DNA of 21,736 nucleotides from UBA8337 sp049889915 (GTDB lineage Bacteria; Pseudomonadota; Alphaproteobacteria; RS24). Positions within the stretch are counted from its first letter, which is position 1, and each line of letters begins with the position of its first letter. Both the position numbers and the translations under genes were made by a program. The stretch is from contig JBMHCM010000010.1 in assembly GCA_049889915.1 (NCBI GenBank), positions 1 through 21,736 on the forward strand, read 5' to 3'. Positions 12,435 to 20,911 of the stretch are shown here, piece by piece. The notes beneath the pieces were generated by a model. It was not told the DNA's origin. It saw nothing but the letters and a program-made list of their open reading frames with translations, and searched no databases.

Positions 12435-13811
12435 CTATTTCGTCTTTTCCTTGCTTCGCAGCAGGCTTTCAAACTGCTCTATCCCGTCAGCAAGCACAAA
12501 CATCACGACACGGTCGCCGGCTTTCAGCTCAACACCGCCGCGCGGCATGATGAGCTTGCCCTTTCGGAAAATCACACCGATACGCATATGCTCGCCCAAA
12601 TCCAAATCGCGCAATTTACTGCCGGCAATCGGCGCTCCTTCCGCGATTTCGGCTTCCAGCCCTTCCGCCGATTCATCGCTAATCGCATGCACGCGAGAGA
12701 CATTACCGCGCCGCACATGCGCCAGGATGGATGAAACAGTCACGGCCCGCGGGTTGATGGCCAATTCCATGGCGAACTGCCCGACCAAATTTTGGAAACT
12801 ATTATCATTAATCAGGCTGAGACCTCGACTGCAGCCTTCTTGCAGGGCCAGCATGGTGGTCAGCACGTTAACTTGGTCATCATTGGTCAACGCCAGCAGC
12901 AAATCGGTCTCGCGCACCCCCGCTTCGCTCAGCAATTCCGGCGACAGCCCACTGCCCTGCAACACAATGGAGCGCGTCAATTTTTCAGCAACAAACCGCG
13001 CCCGTTCGGCGTCATTTTCAATAACGCTCAGCGCATAACGCCCGGCTTGCGCATCAATGCTCTTGGCCACTTCAAAGCCTATATTGCCGCCGCCGATAAT
13101 TACAATGCGACGCGCTTCGCGCTCCTCATGGCCGAAAATCTTCAGTGTCCGCTCAGTATCCTCGCTGGCGGTGACCAAAAAGGCTTCATCGCCCGGCTGG
13201 ATAACATCGTCAAAATCCGGTACATAGGTACGACGCCCCCGCCGAATACCGGTGACAATGGCACGAAGGTCGGGAAACAAACCCGTCAGCTGGTTGAGCG
13301 GCGTATCGATTACCGGACAGTCATCGCCAATCGCAATACCAATCATTTCGGCCTTGCCGTCCAAAAAACTGGCGCTGTCAAACGCGCCGGGCAGTGCCAA
13401 ACGGCGCAATACCGAGCCCGCCACTTCCTGCTCCGGCGAAATAATCACGTCAATCGGCATTGCCTCATCGGCATAAAGCCGGCTCCAACGCGGTTTCAAA
13501 AAATTGGCATCGCGCACGCGGGCGATGGTTTTTTCAATGCCGAAGAGCGTTTTTGCCACTTGGCAAGTGACCATATTCACCTCATCCGAGGCGGTGACAG
13601 CAATCAAAACGTCGGCGTCCTCTGCGCCGGCCTGTTCAAGTACGTCAGGATGTCCGCCATGACCCAAAATCGGGCGCACATCCAAAGTGTCCGTGATGCG
13701 CTGCATCAAAGCCGGTTGACGGTCGACCACCGTCACATCATTGCCTTCCCCGGCCAAATGGCGGGCAATGCCAAAGCCGACCTGTCCGGCTCCACAAACA
13801 ATGACTTTCAT
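12435..13811 (-). CDS. trkA: Trk potassium uptake regulatory subunit TrkA
   Basis: A 458-residue cytoplasmic protein with two RCK units in tandem, each a Rossmann domain followed by a TrkA-C domain. The first nucleotide motif is CGAGQVGFG at 6-14, with D30 in VVDRQ as the likely ribose-binding acid. The second is IIGGGNIGFE in the middle of the protein. The TrkA-C parts include PLNQLTG...VTGIRRG and APIAGSKLRDLDL...GVIFRKG. It binds NAD(H) or adenine nucleotides and gates TrkH. The start follows ntrX by 30 bases, with GAGGG just upstream. A long frame on the opposite strand inside this gene is a shadow. Confidence 0.96.
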   Translation of the reverse strand: MKVIVCGAGQVGFGIARHLAGEGNDVTVVDRQPALMQRITDTLDVRPILGHGGHPDVLEQAGAEDADVLIAVTASDEVNMVTCQVAKTLFGIEKTIARVRDANFLKPRWSRLYADEAMPIDVIISPEQEVAGSVLRRLALPGAFDSASFLDGKAEMIGIAIGDDCPVIDTPLNQLTGLFPDLRAIVTGIRRGRRTYVPDFDDVIQPGDEAFLVTASEDTERTLKIFGHEEREARRIVIIGGGNIGFEVAKSIDAQAGRYALSVIENDAERARFVAEKLTRSIVLQGSGLSPELLSEAGVRETDLLLALTNDDQVNVLTTMLALQEGCSRGLSLINDNSFQNLVGQFAMELAINPRAVTVSSILAHVRRGNVSRVHAISDESAEGLEAEIAEGAPIAGSKLRDLDLGEHMRIGVIFRKGKLIMPRGGVELKAGDRVVMFVLADGIEQFESLLRSKEKTK

Positions 13812-13841
13812 GCGTCCCTCACGCCTCTCATGCTGCGCTAG

Positions 13842-15239
13842 CTATAGTGAGCTTGTAGCATGATTGCCCCCCGATATTCCAAGGGATTTCATTTTGCGAT
13901 GCAAGGCAGAGCGCTCCATGCCGACAAATTCCGCCGTGCGCGAGATATTGCCGGAAAACCGCTCAATTTGCGCCACCAAATAATCGCGTTCGAAACATTC
14001 TCGCGCCTCGCGCAATGGCAGCGACATGATGTGGCGGGACTCGCCAACATTATCACCGACATTGGTTTGGCTGAAAATGTCACTCGGCAAATGATCAAGC
14101 GTCAGGCTGTCACTGCCCGCCGCATGGCTGTTCAGCATCATATGCTCAACCGCATTGCGCAATTGCCGCACATTGCCCGGCCAATCATGCGATTGCAGCA
14201 CCGCCATCACATCACTACCTGCCTCGCGCTTTGGCATATTCATCTGCTCGGCCAGCAGGCTGATGAAATAATTGACCAAATATGGAATGTCGTCGCGGCG
14301 TTGCTTCAGCCCCGGCACGTCCAGCGTCATGACATTGAGCCGGTGATACAGGTCTTTGCGCAAAAACCCGTCAGCGATGCGGGTTTCAACATTCTCACTG
14401 CAGGATGACAAAATGCGGGCATCAATCGGTACGGCCTGCGCCCCACCCTGCCGCTTAATGCTGCCATCAATCAGCATTTTCAAAATCGCCTTTTGCTGCG
14501 CTTGCGGGAAGTGACACACTTCATCGAGATAAAGCGTGCCGCCATGCGCCTGCTCGAACAGACCGGGCTCAATATGCCCATCCTCTTCATAGCCGAACAA
14601 TAGCCGCTCAATCTGCGCCTCATCATCGCCCAGCATGGCCGCATGCACGCCGATAAAATTATTGGCAGCGCGGGCCGAACGGCTATGCAATTGATGCGCC
14701 GCCGCCTCTTTACCGGAACCGGACGGGCCGACAATCATCACCCGACTATTGGTCTGCGCCAGTTTGTCGATTTTGGTGCTTAACTGCTCCATGGCTTGCG
14801 TATTGCCAATTAGCGAAAACTGAATTATCGCCCGCCGTTTTAACTCGGCATTTTCACGCTGCAGGCGCGCCGCTTCAATGGCGCGGGCCACGGTCACCAA
14901 CAGCTTGTCGGTCTTAAACGGCTTTTCGATATAGTCATACGCGCCACTGCGAATGGCCGCCACGGCGGTATCGACATTGCCGTGACCGGAAATAATCACC
15001 ACCGGCAAATGCGGATAACGCTCGCGCAAAATATTGAGGATTTCCAATCCATCCAACCGGCTGCCTTGCAGCCATACATCAAGCAACACCATAGCCGGAC
15101 ACCGGCGGGTAATCTCCCGCAACGCACTGTCACTGTCATTGGCAACCCGTGCCTCATAGCCTTCATCCTCAAGGACACCGGCTACCAGATCACAAATATC
15201 CAGCTCATCATCAACGATTAACACATCTCCAAACATCAT
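13842..15239 (-). CDS. ntrX: Nitrogen/redox response regulator NtrX (no GAFTGA loop)
   Basis: A 465-residue response regulator paired with NtrY. The receiver domain (5-125) has D10/D11, phosphoacceptor D54, S84 and K106. The AAA+ domain has Walker A GPSGSGKE (171-178), Walker B GGTLYLDEV (233-241) and the LYHRLNV region. The C-terminal Fis-type helix-turn-helix, GNISRTAEFVGMERSALHRK, is very characteristic of NtrX. Where sigma54 activators carry GAFTGA, this protein reads FGYEEDGHIEPG, so it is unlikely to open sigma54 promoters directly. The first ATG (15239) overlaps the ntrY TGA; a second ATG at 15236 has better spacing (7 bases) from GAGG. Longer versions would lie inside ntrY. The pair senses nitrogen or redox state in alphaproteobacteria. 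Confidence 0.95.
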   Translation of the reverse strand: MMFGDVLIVDDELDICDLVAGVLEDEGYEARVANDSDSALREITRRCPAMVLLDVWLQGSRLDGLEILNILRERYPHLPVVIISGHGNVDTAVAAIRSGAYDYIEKPFKTDKLLVTVARAIEAARLQRENAELKRRAIIQFSLIGNTQAMEQLSTKIDKLAQTNSRVMIVGPSGSGKEAAAHQLHSRSARAANNFIGVHAAMLGDDEAQIERLLFGYEEDGHIEPGLFEQAHGGTLYLDEVCHFPQAQQKAILKMLIDGSIKRQGGAQAVPIDARILSSCSENVETRIADGFLRKDLYHRLNVMTLDVPGLKQRRDDIPYLVNYFISLLAEQMNMPKREAGSDVMAVLQSHDWPGNVRQLRNAVEHMMLNSHAAGSDSLTLDHLPSDIFSQTNVGDNVGESRHIMSLPLREARECFERDYLVAQIERFSGNISRTAEFVGMERSALHRKMKSLGISGGNHATSSL

Positions 15240-17449
15240 AAATCCTCTAACATTTTGGATTGTCCCACCGTTTGATTTTGCGACAGAGGAAATACCATCT
15301 GAACGCTGGCACCCGTCCCGCCAGACGCGCACCATGGCGCATCTGCAAGCACCAGCTTGCCGCCATGATCTTCAACCACTTTTTTAACAATCGACAGCCC
15401 CAAGCCGGTGCCTTCCGGCCGCGAGGTATGATACGGCTCCAGAAGCGCGTAACGATTGCTCTCCGGCCACCCAATACCGCTATCATGCACGGCGATTGTT
15501 AAGCTTTTCTCAATTGCTTCAACCGATAACTCAATGCGCTTATCGCCTTGCTGCGCATGCACCGCTTCGGCGGCATTTTTCAGCAAATTGGTAATTGCCT
15601 GGCTGATCAACCGCCGATCGCCCTGTAGGCTCAGGCCCGGGGCGCAGTGCACCGTGAAGGCGATGTCGCGGTGCGCGACGCGCTGTAACAGCACGGCTTG
15701 CGCCACCACATCGTATAAATCAACCTCGCCCATCACAGCCGTCGGCATGCGGGCGAAAGACGCAAACTCATCCACCATGCGCCCAATATCCTCCACTTGG
15801 CGGATAATCGTCTCAGTACATTTTTTGAAAATATCCTTATCGCCTTCAATGCTGCCGCCATATTTGGCCTGCAACCGTTCGGCCGACAATTGAATGGGCG
15901 TCAGCGGATTTTTAATCTCATGCGCGATACGGCGGGCAATGTCGGACCAAGCGGCATTGCGCTGCGCCGTCAGCAGGTCGGTAATATCGTCAAAGGTAAT
16001 CACCACGCCGCCGGTAACGCCCGCCATAACGGCTGCCGACGCCTGAAACATATGTCCTTTTGACTTGGCATCGCGCCATGTCAGCTGGTCGGTCGCCAAG
16101 CCGCCCTGCTTTTGCGCTTCGTCGGCCAGCACGGCAAATTCCGGCATAATGTCAACCAATGAGCGGCCGATAAGATGCTCCGGCTGGGCATCATATAGTT
16201 CAGCAGCGCTCTCATTGGCATGATTAATCACCCCGTTCTCATCGATGCCGATAACGCCGGAGCTAACGCCATGCAACACGGTTTCGGTAAAACGCGCGCG
16301 CTCATCAAGGCTGGATTGTTGCACGCCCAAACGCTGTGCCATCTCATTAAATGAAGTCGCCAGCTCGTTGATCTCATCATTGCCGCGCATCCGAACGACC
16401 GGCACGCGACTTTCCAAATCGCCCTCACCAAGACGCCGCGCCGCGGCAATCAATCGACTTATCGGAAGCACCAAACGGTCGGCCAATGACAAGCCAAGCC
16501 AAATCGCCGACAGCAAAATCACCAAGGTCAGCACCACATAAATCATCGCAAAGGTCAGTTGCGTTTCAAAGCGGCGCTGCTCCATGGATTTATAGTCACG
16601 CGCAGCAGCAGCACTTTCGGCCAAATGCTGCATGACATTGGGCGACAGGATGCGGGTTGTGTAGAGATACAGGTTTTCACCGGCAAATAATTGCCGCAGT
16701 GCCATCACCTGCCCGCTTTCCATTGCCGTTAAAATCACCGTTTTATCGGCAGCGGCGGCAAATGCCTCTTGCGGCGGCAGAGAGGTAAGTATGGTCTCCT
16801 CAGGCGAGGCCGCCAGCAACACATCACCGCTATCCCGAATAATCAGCGCTTGCGGCATTTTACGGATGCCTGACTGCGCCTTGAGAAACTTTTCAAACCG
16901 CGCCGGATTGCTGTGCAGCAGACCCTGCGCGGCCGCCAAATCATTGACCATCAGCGCCATATCATTGCTGAGGCTATCGCGCTGGTCGGCCATATAGGCA
17001 TTGGCCACGGCTGATGTGTTGTCGATTATCGCTTTGGTGCGAGCCGAAAACCAATAATCGAGGCCACGATCCATCGTTACAATGGCAAACACCGCCACCA
17101 AAATGGCCGGCAAAGCTGCAACGGCGGAAAACAGCATTATCATCCGCCCATGCATGCGGGCCCCGGCGACGCCTTGGCGTTGGCGCCGTCGCACACGGAT
17201 GGCTTGGCCGATAAGCACCAGCACCAATCCGGTAATGATGAACATGTTTATCGAAAGCAGCGTCCAGACAATTTGGCGACTGGGCGTCAGCGGCGTCAGA
17301 TTGCCCAAAACCAGATAGGTCATGAAGCCGGAAGACAGCCCCAGCATGGCAAGCAAAACGGAAGAATAGCGCGCCAAATCCGACCAACTGACGGTCGGCA
17401 AAGACACGATAGGACGCCGCATCACCTCATTGAGCCGGAATACGCTCAT
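15236..17449 (-). CDS. ntrY: Membrane sensor histidine kinase NtrY
   Basis: A 737-residue inner-membrane kinase that phosphorylates NtrX. Predicted layout: three membrane helices (~31-51, 63-83, 103-125), a sensor region (~126-298), a fourth helix (~299-322), HAMP (~320-375), PAS (~386-495), HisKA with IAHEIKNPLTP (H510), and the ATPase domain with N box NLLKNAAEA, G1 DSGIG (656-660) and G2 GTGLGLS. This is the normal NtrY architecture. ATG 17449 was chosen because GGAG lies 8 bases upstream; ATG 17455, two codons earlier, is only 2 bases from it. The stop overlaps the ntrX start (ATGA). It is the first gene of the ntrY-ntrX-trkA-trkH-dat run, with ntrB/ntrC not adjacent in this window. Confidence 0.95.
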   Translation of the reverse strand: MSVFRLNEVMRRPIVSLPTVSWSDLARYSSVLLAMLGLSSGFMTYLVLGNLTPLTPSRQIVWTLLSINMFIITGLVLVLIGQAIRVRRRQRQGVAGARMHGRMIMLFSAVAALPAILVAVFAIVTMDRGLDYWFSARTKAIIDNTSAVANAYMADQRDSLSNDMALMVNDLAAAQGLLHSNPARFEKFLKAQSGIRKMPQALIIRDSGDVLLAASPEETILTSLPPQEAFAAAADKTVILTAMESGQVMALRQLFAGENLYLYTTRILSPNVMQHLAESAAAARDYKSMEQRRFETQLTFAMIYVVLTLVILLSAIWLGLSLADRLVLPISRLIAAARRLGEGDLESRVPVVRMRGNDEINELATSFNEMAQRLGVQQSSLDERARFTETVLHGVSSGVIGIDENGVINHANESAAELYDAQPEHLIGRSLVDIMPEFAVLADEAQKQGGLATDQLTWRDAKSKGHMFQASAAVMAGVTGGVVITFDDITDLLTAQRNAAWSDIARRIAHEIKNPLTPIQLSAERLQAKYGGSIEGDKDIFKKCTETIIRQVEDIGRMVDEFASFARMPTAVMGEVDLYDVVAQAVLLQRVAHRDIAFTVHCAPGLSLQGDRRLISQAITNLLKNAAEAVHAQQGDKRIELSVEAIEKSLTIAVHDSGIGWPESNRYALLEPYHTSRPEGTGLGLSIVKKVVEDHGGKLVLADAPWCASGGTGASVQMVFPLSQNQTVGQSKMLEDL

Positions 17450-17486
17450 GCGCATGTCTCCCTAACTCCCACCACCTTATTTGTGG

Positions 17487-17515
17487 GAATAAAGCCGATA
17501 ACACTTCAAGACAAT
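17487..17515 (-). promoter_or_regulatory. Weak candidate promoter for ntrY
   Basis: On the minus strand, TTGTCT (17515-17510), 17 bases, then TATTCC (17492-17487). The -35 is partial and the -10 matches only in its first three bases. It is suggested mainly because the ~125-base gap after metG is where a promoter for the ntr block would be expected. Confidence 0.25.
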
Positions 17516-17540
17516 AACCGCTCCGGGGCGGCTGTCCCAG

Positions 17541-17563
17541 CTAAATGTTGCAGCTTTGCAACA
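17541..17563 (-). terminator. Possible weak terminator after metG
   Basis: On the minus strand GTTGCA and TGCAAC form a 6-bp stem with a 4-base loop (17548-17563), followed by ATTTAG. The stem is short and the T-run has only three bases, so termination would be partial at best. A further GC-rich inverted repeat lies around 17517-17530. Confidence 0.3.
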
Positions 17564-17579
17564 GCCGATTTCGGCAGGA

Positions 17580-19136
17580 TTACGCTGTTTCGTCGCTTTC
17601 CATCATTTGTAAACGCGGAAACACGCCTTGCGGGGTCGGCAAAGCCTGCCCCGGCATCAACCGATGCGCCGCACCCAAATGGGCGAAATCGCGCGCCTCT
17701 CCGGCCACACGCAGCGTGTCCAGCAATTGCGCGGCGCCTTGCGGAATAACCGGTTGCAGCAAAATGGCCGCCTGCCGGACGACCTCGGCCGTGACATATA
17801 AAATCGTGCCCATGCGCTGCGGATTATCTTTCTTCAGCGACCATGGCTCTTGTGCGGCAAAATAGCGATTGGCCTCGGAGACCGCCTCCATTACGACGGC
17901 CAGATAATTATGAATTTCATGGCCCGCCATGGCTGCATCGGCCTTTTCGCGCAGGCCGTCAAATTGTGCCATAATGGCCTCGTCCTCAGCCGTGTAGGCC
18001 TCCGGTTGCGGCAGTGTCGCATCACAATTTTTTGCAATCATTGACAGGATTCTCTGCGCCAAATTACCGATATCATTGGCCAAATCGGCATTTACGCGAT
18101 TAACGATGGCTTCGTCTGAAAAGCTGCCATCGCGGCCAAACGGCACTTCGCGCAAGAAGAAATAGCGCAACGCATCGACGCCGTAATGGTCGGCCAAAGT
18201 AAACGGGTCCAACACATTGCCCAGAGACTTGGACATTTTCTCGCCTTTGACCGTCAAAAAACCATGCGCAAACACTTGCTGCGGCAGAGGCAAATCAGCC
18301 GCCATCAAAAAGGCCGGCCAGTAAACCGTGTGAAACCGGGTAATATCCTTGCCGATGACATGCAGCGCCGCCGGCCAAAATTCTTTATAGCGGCCCTCTT
18401 GATTGGGGTAATCGAGCACGGACAGATAATTGGTCAGCGCATCCATCCAAACGTAAATCACATGCGACGGGTCATTCGGCACCGGCACCCCCCAATCAAA
18501 AGTGGTGCGCGAGATAGACAGATCTTTCAGCCCGCCCTTCAGGAACGAAACAACCTCATTGCGGCGGCTTTCGGGCTGCAAAAAGTCAGGATTGGCCTCA
18601 AAATGCGCCAGCAGCTTGTCGGTATAGGCCGACAGGCGGAAGAAATAGCTATCCTCTTCCAGCCATTCGACCGGTGTGCCTTGCGGTGACAGTTTTTCAC
18701 CATCCGCGCCCTCGGTCAGCTCACTTTCCGTATAAAACGCCTCATCGCGCACCGAATACCAGCCGCTATAGCTGTCTTTGTAAATATCGCCATTGGCCTC
18801 AATGCGCTGCCAAATATCGCTAACAGAGGCATGATGGCGCGGTTCACTGGTGCGGATAAAGTCGTCATGGCTGCAATTCAACCGTTCCGCCATGTTGCGA
18901 AAGGCCGGGGTCAGCTCATCGGCCAATGCTTGCGCGGTTTTGCCTTGGTCGCGCGCCGTTTGAAACATTTTCTGACCATGATCATCGGTACCGGTTGAAA
19001 AATAGACATTTTCACCGCTTAAACGGTGAAAGCGTGCAATCGTATCCGTCGCCATAACCTCATAGGCATGCCCGATATGCGGACGCCCATTTGGGTAGGA
19101 AATTGCGGTAGTTATAAAGAAATTCTTATCTGACAC
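17580..19136 (-). CDS. metG: Methionyl-tRNA synthetase
   Basis: A 518-residue class I aminoacyl-tRNA synthetase that charges tRNA-Met. The ATP-site motifs are HIGH (20-23, in PNGRPHIGHAYE) and KMSKS (300-304). The connective region AFYTESEL without zinc-knuckle Cys and the lack of a C-terminal tRNA-binding appendix mark the short MetG type common in alphaproteobacteria. The start is GTG 19136: TAGGA at 19147-19143 lies 6-7 bases upstream, and the protein then begins MSDKNFFITTAISYPNG as expected. Earlier in-frame starts fall inside holB. It follows holB by 11 bases and closes the dac-tmk-holB-metG operon. The tatD gene that often follows metG is instead at the far left of this window. Confidence 0.96.
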   Translation of the reverse strand: MSDKNFFITTAISYPNGRPHIGHAYEVMATDTIARFHRLSGENVYFSTGTDDHGQKMFQTARDQGKTAQALADELTPAFRNMAERLNCSHDDFIRTSEPRHHASVSDIWQRIEANGDIYKDSYSGWYSVRDEAFYTESELTEGADGEKLSPQGTPVEWLEEDSYFFRLSAYTDKLLAHFEANPDFLQPESRRNEVVSFLKGGLKDLSISRTTFDWGVPVPNDPSHVIYVWMDALTNYLSVLDYPNQEGRYKEFWPAALHVIGKDITRFHTVYWPAFLMAADLPLPQQVFAHGFLTVKGEKMSKSLGNVLDPFTLADHYGVDALRYFFLREVPFGRDGSFSDEAIVNRVNADLANDIGNLAQRILSMIAKNCDATLPQPEAYTAEDEAIMAQFDGLREKADAAMAGHEIHNYLAVVMEAVSEANRYFAAQEPWSLKKDNPQRMGTILYVTAEVVRQAAILLQPVIPQGAAQLLDTLRVAGEARDFAHLGAAHRLMPGQALPTPQGVFPRLQMMESDETA

Positions 19137-19147
19137 TTTAAGTCCTA

Positions 19148-20263
19148 TCAGGCGGTCGCACGGGTTATATTGGCAAGCGCACCAAGCCAATCCAACACTG
19201 CTTGTTTCTTGTCCAAGTTCAGCGCCTCGACCTGGCGGATTTGTTGCTGCGTGTTCTCCCATAGAGCCACGGTCGGTTCAAGCGGCAATTGCCCGCCGAC
19301 CAGTCGTGCCGCCAAATCTGCCTCGCCTTCGAAAACCGGTTGATATACATCACCACCGGCCATGCAGCGCGACAGCCGATGCAGCCACGAGCTGTATAAA
19401 TAGCAGAACAGACGAAAGCTTTCCGGTTCGCTGCGCGCACCAAACCGACCGGCCAGCCCGTGCAGGCGTTCAATATCCAGCTGCGGCAGGCTCTCCAACA
19501 CGCTAATCATATCGCGGTACAGGTCAAAACCACCAAACTCGGCCAAAGACAAGGCGCGGCCGACACTGCCATCAGCCAAAAAGGCGGCCGCTGCCGCCTC
19601 ATTCGGGTCAATCGTTTGCAGTTTACCGGCGATGATTTGCTGCAATTCTTCTTCGTTCAGCCGATTAAACGGCAAAACGCGACAGCGCGAGCGAATGGTA
19701 TCCAATAACCGGCCCGGATAGTGACAGACAATCAGAAACAGGCATTTTTCCGGCGGTTCTTCAATCAGCTTCAGCAGCGCATTGACGCTGTTCTTATTCA
19801 TCTCATCGACCGAGTCGATAATCGCAACGCGCCAGCCACCCTGCGCCGCGCTGAGTTGAAACGCCTCAATCATCTGCCGCGTTTCATCAACCGAAATATC
19901 ATTGCGAAACTTGCCGGTTTTATCGTTGAAGCGCCGCTTCAATATATGCAAATCAGGGTGAATGCTGCTTTCAATCAGCCGCGCCGCTGCACTGTCCGGC
20001 GCGGGTGAAAGCTGCTGAATATGCTTTGGATCGTCTGCCGATAAGATGGCGCGCGCCACCATATAGGCGAAACTTGCCTTGCCGACCCCTTTCGGGCCGC
20101 TGAGCAGCCAAGCATGCGGCAAGCGTCCGCTTTGTGCCGCGCTCACAAAACTCTCTTGCGCCCGCCCGTGGCCAACCAAGGCGGTTGTCAGGCGCGGGGC
20201 AAACTCACCTTCAATATCGGGTGTTTCATCAGTCGCCTCGATCGGCGTGGCAGTCTGGCTCAT
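19148..20263 (-). CDS. holB: DNA polymerase III delta-prime subunit
   Basis: A 371-residue AAA+ clamp-loader subunit that helps load the beta clamp in DNA replication. It has a P-loop-like GPKGVGKA (56-63), IIDSVDEM as the Walker B region, NALLKLIEEPP and the SRCRVLPF motif (arginine-finger SRC), all typical of delta-prime. The zinc-binding Cys cluster of E. coli HolB is not present, as is common in alphaproteobacteria. The first ~25 residues are a poorly conserved extension. The start follows tmk by 23 bases with no strong ribosome site. Its stop overlaps the metG ribosome site. Confidence 0.94.
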   Translation of the reverse strand: MSQTATPIEATDETPDIEGEFAPRLTTALVGHGRAQESFVSAAQSGRLPHAWLLSGPKGVGKASFAYMVARAILSADDPKHIQQLSPAPDSAAARLIESSIHPDLHILKRRFNDKTGKFRNDISVDETRQMIEAFQLSAAQGGWRVAIIDSVDEMNKNSVNALLKLIEEPPEKCLFLIVCHYPGRLLDTIRSRCRVLPFNRLNEEELQQIIAGKLQTIDPNEAAAAAFLADGSVGRALSLAEFGGFDLYRDMISVLESLPQLDIERLHGLAGRFGARSEPESFRLFCYLYSSWLHRLSRCMAGGDVYQPVFEGEADLAARLVGGQLPLEPTVALWENTQQQIRQVEALNLDKKQAVLDWLGALANITRATA

Positions 20264-20286
20264 GGCAGCATCTAACCGTAAAGCGG

Positions 20287-20910
20287 TTAGAGTTTGAAGC
20301 GCGATTTCATCTCGGCTTCAATCTGCCCCCAGACCGCTTCAAAACTGTCTTCAGCGTCAACCACGACAATCCGTTCCGGGCTTTCTGCCGCCAGGGCTAA
20401 AAACCCGTCGCGCACTTTGCTGTGAAAGCCGCCATCCTTTTTTTCAAAGCGGGCAGCGCCGCCGCGTTTTTCCGCCCGCTGCAGTCCGGCTTCCTCGCGC
20501 AAATCGAGAAGAAACGTTACATCCGGCACCGCGTTGCCTATCGCTTGGTGCTGCAAAGGCCGCACCATATCCAAACCTAAACCACCGGCAATGCCTTGAT
20601 AGGCCAAGGTGCTGTCGAAAAAGCGGTCGCAAATCACCCAAGTGCCGGCCGCCAGTGCCGGTTCAATAACCCGATTGACGTGCTCGACACGGGCTGCCGT
20701 CATCAGCAGCAGTTCAGACATTGGTGCCCAGCGGTCCGGATCCCCCTGCACCAGCAAATCGCGCAATTCTTCGCCCTGCTTGGTGCCGCCCGGCTCGCGC
20801 GTTTCAATGACATCGAGACCGACTCCACGCAAGAAACCGGCCAAACGCGCTGCTTGTGTCGACTTACCGCCGCCCTCGCCGCCTTCAAAGCTGATGAATT
20901 TTCCGCGCAT
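20287..20910 (-). CDS. tmk: Thymidylate kinase
   Basis: A 207-residue P-loop kinase that converts dTMP to dTDP for DNA synthesis. The P-loop is GGEGGGKST (10-18). The dTMP-site motifs are TREPGGT (37-43) and CDRFFDSTLAYQG (94-106). A LID region, RAEKRGGAARFEKK, follows. Length and order are standard. It starts 1 base after the carboxypeptidase stop; GGGAG lies 6 bases upstream, inside the end of that gene. tmk-holB is one of the most stable gene pairs in alphaproteobacteria. Confidence 0.97.
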   Translation of the reverse strand: MRGKFISFEGGEGGGKSTQAARLAGFLRGVGLDVIETREPGGTKQGEELRDLLVQGDPDRWAPMSELLLMTAARVEHVNRVIEPALAAGTWVICDRFFDSTLAYQGIAGGLGLDMVRPLQHQAIGNAVPDVTFLLDLREEAGLQRAEKRGGAARFEKKDGGFHSKVRDGFLALAAESPERIVVVDAEDSFEAVWGQIEAEMKSRFKL

Positions 20911-20911
20911 C

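Noticed and set aside
12792..13841. 349-codon open frame on the + strand opposite trkA
   Set aside because: It lies antisense to a complete, well-conserved trkA and has no recognisable motif or start signal; it is a by-product of codon bias.
13860..14408. 182-codon + strand frame opposite ntrX
   Set aside because: Antisense to the conserved AAA+ and helix-turn-helix parts of ntrX, with no supporting signal.
15240..15335. 32-residue N-terminal extension of NtrX
   Set aside because: It lies within ntrY; response regulators of this family start just before ..LIVDDE, and ATG overlaps the ntrY stop.
19137..19262. 42-residue N-terminal extension of MetG
   Set aside because: It overlaps holB, and the family start is MSDKNFFITTAISYPNG, from GTG 19136 with a good ribosome site.
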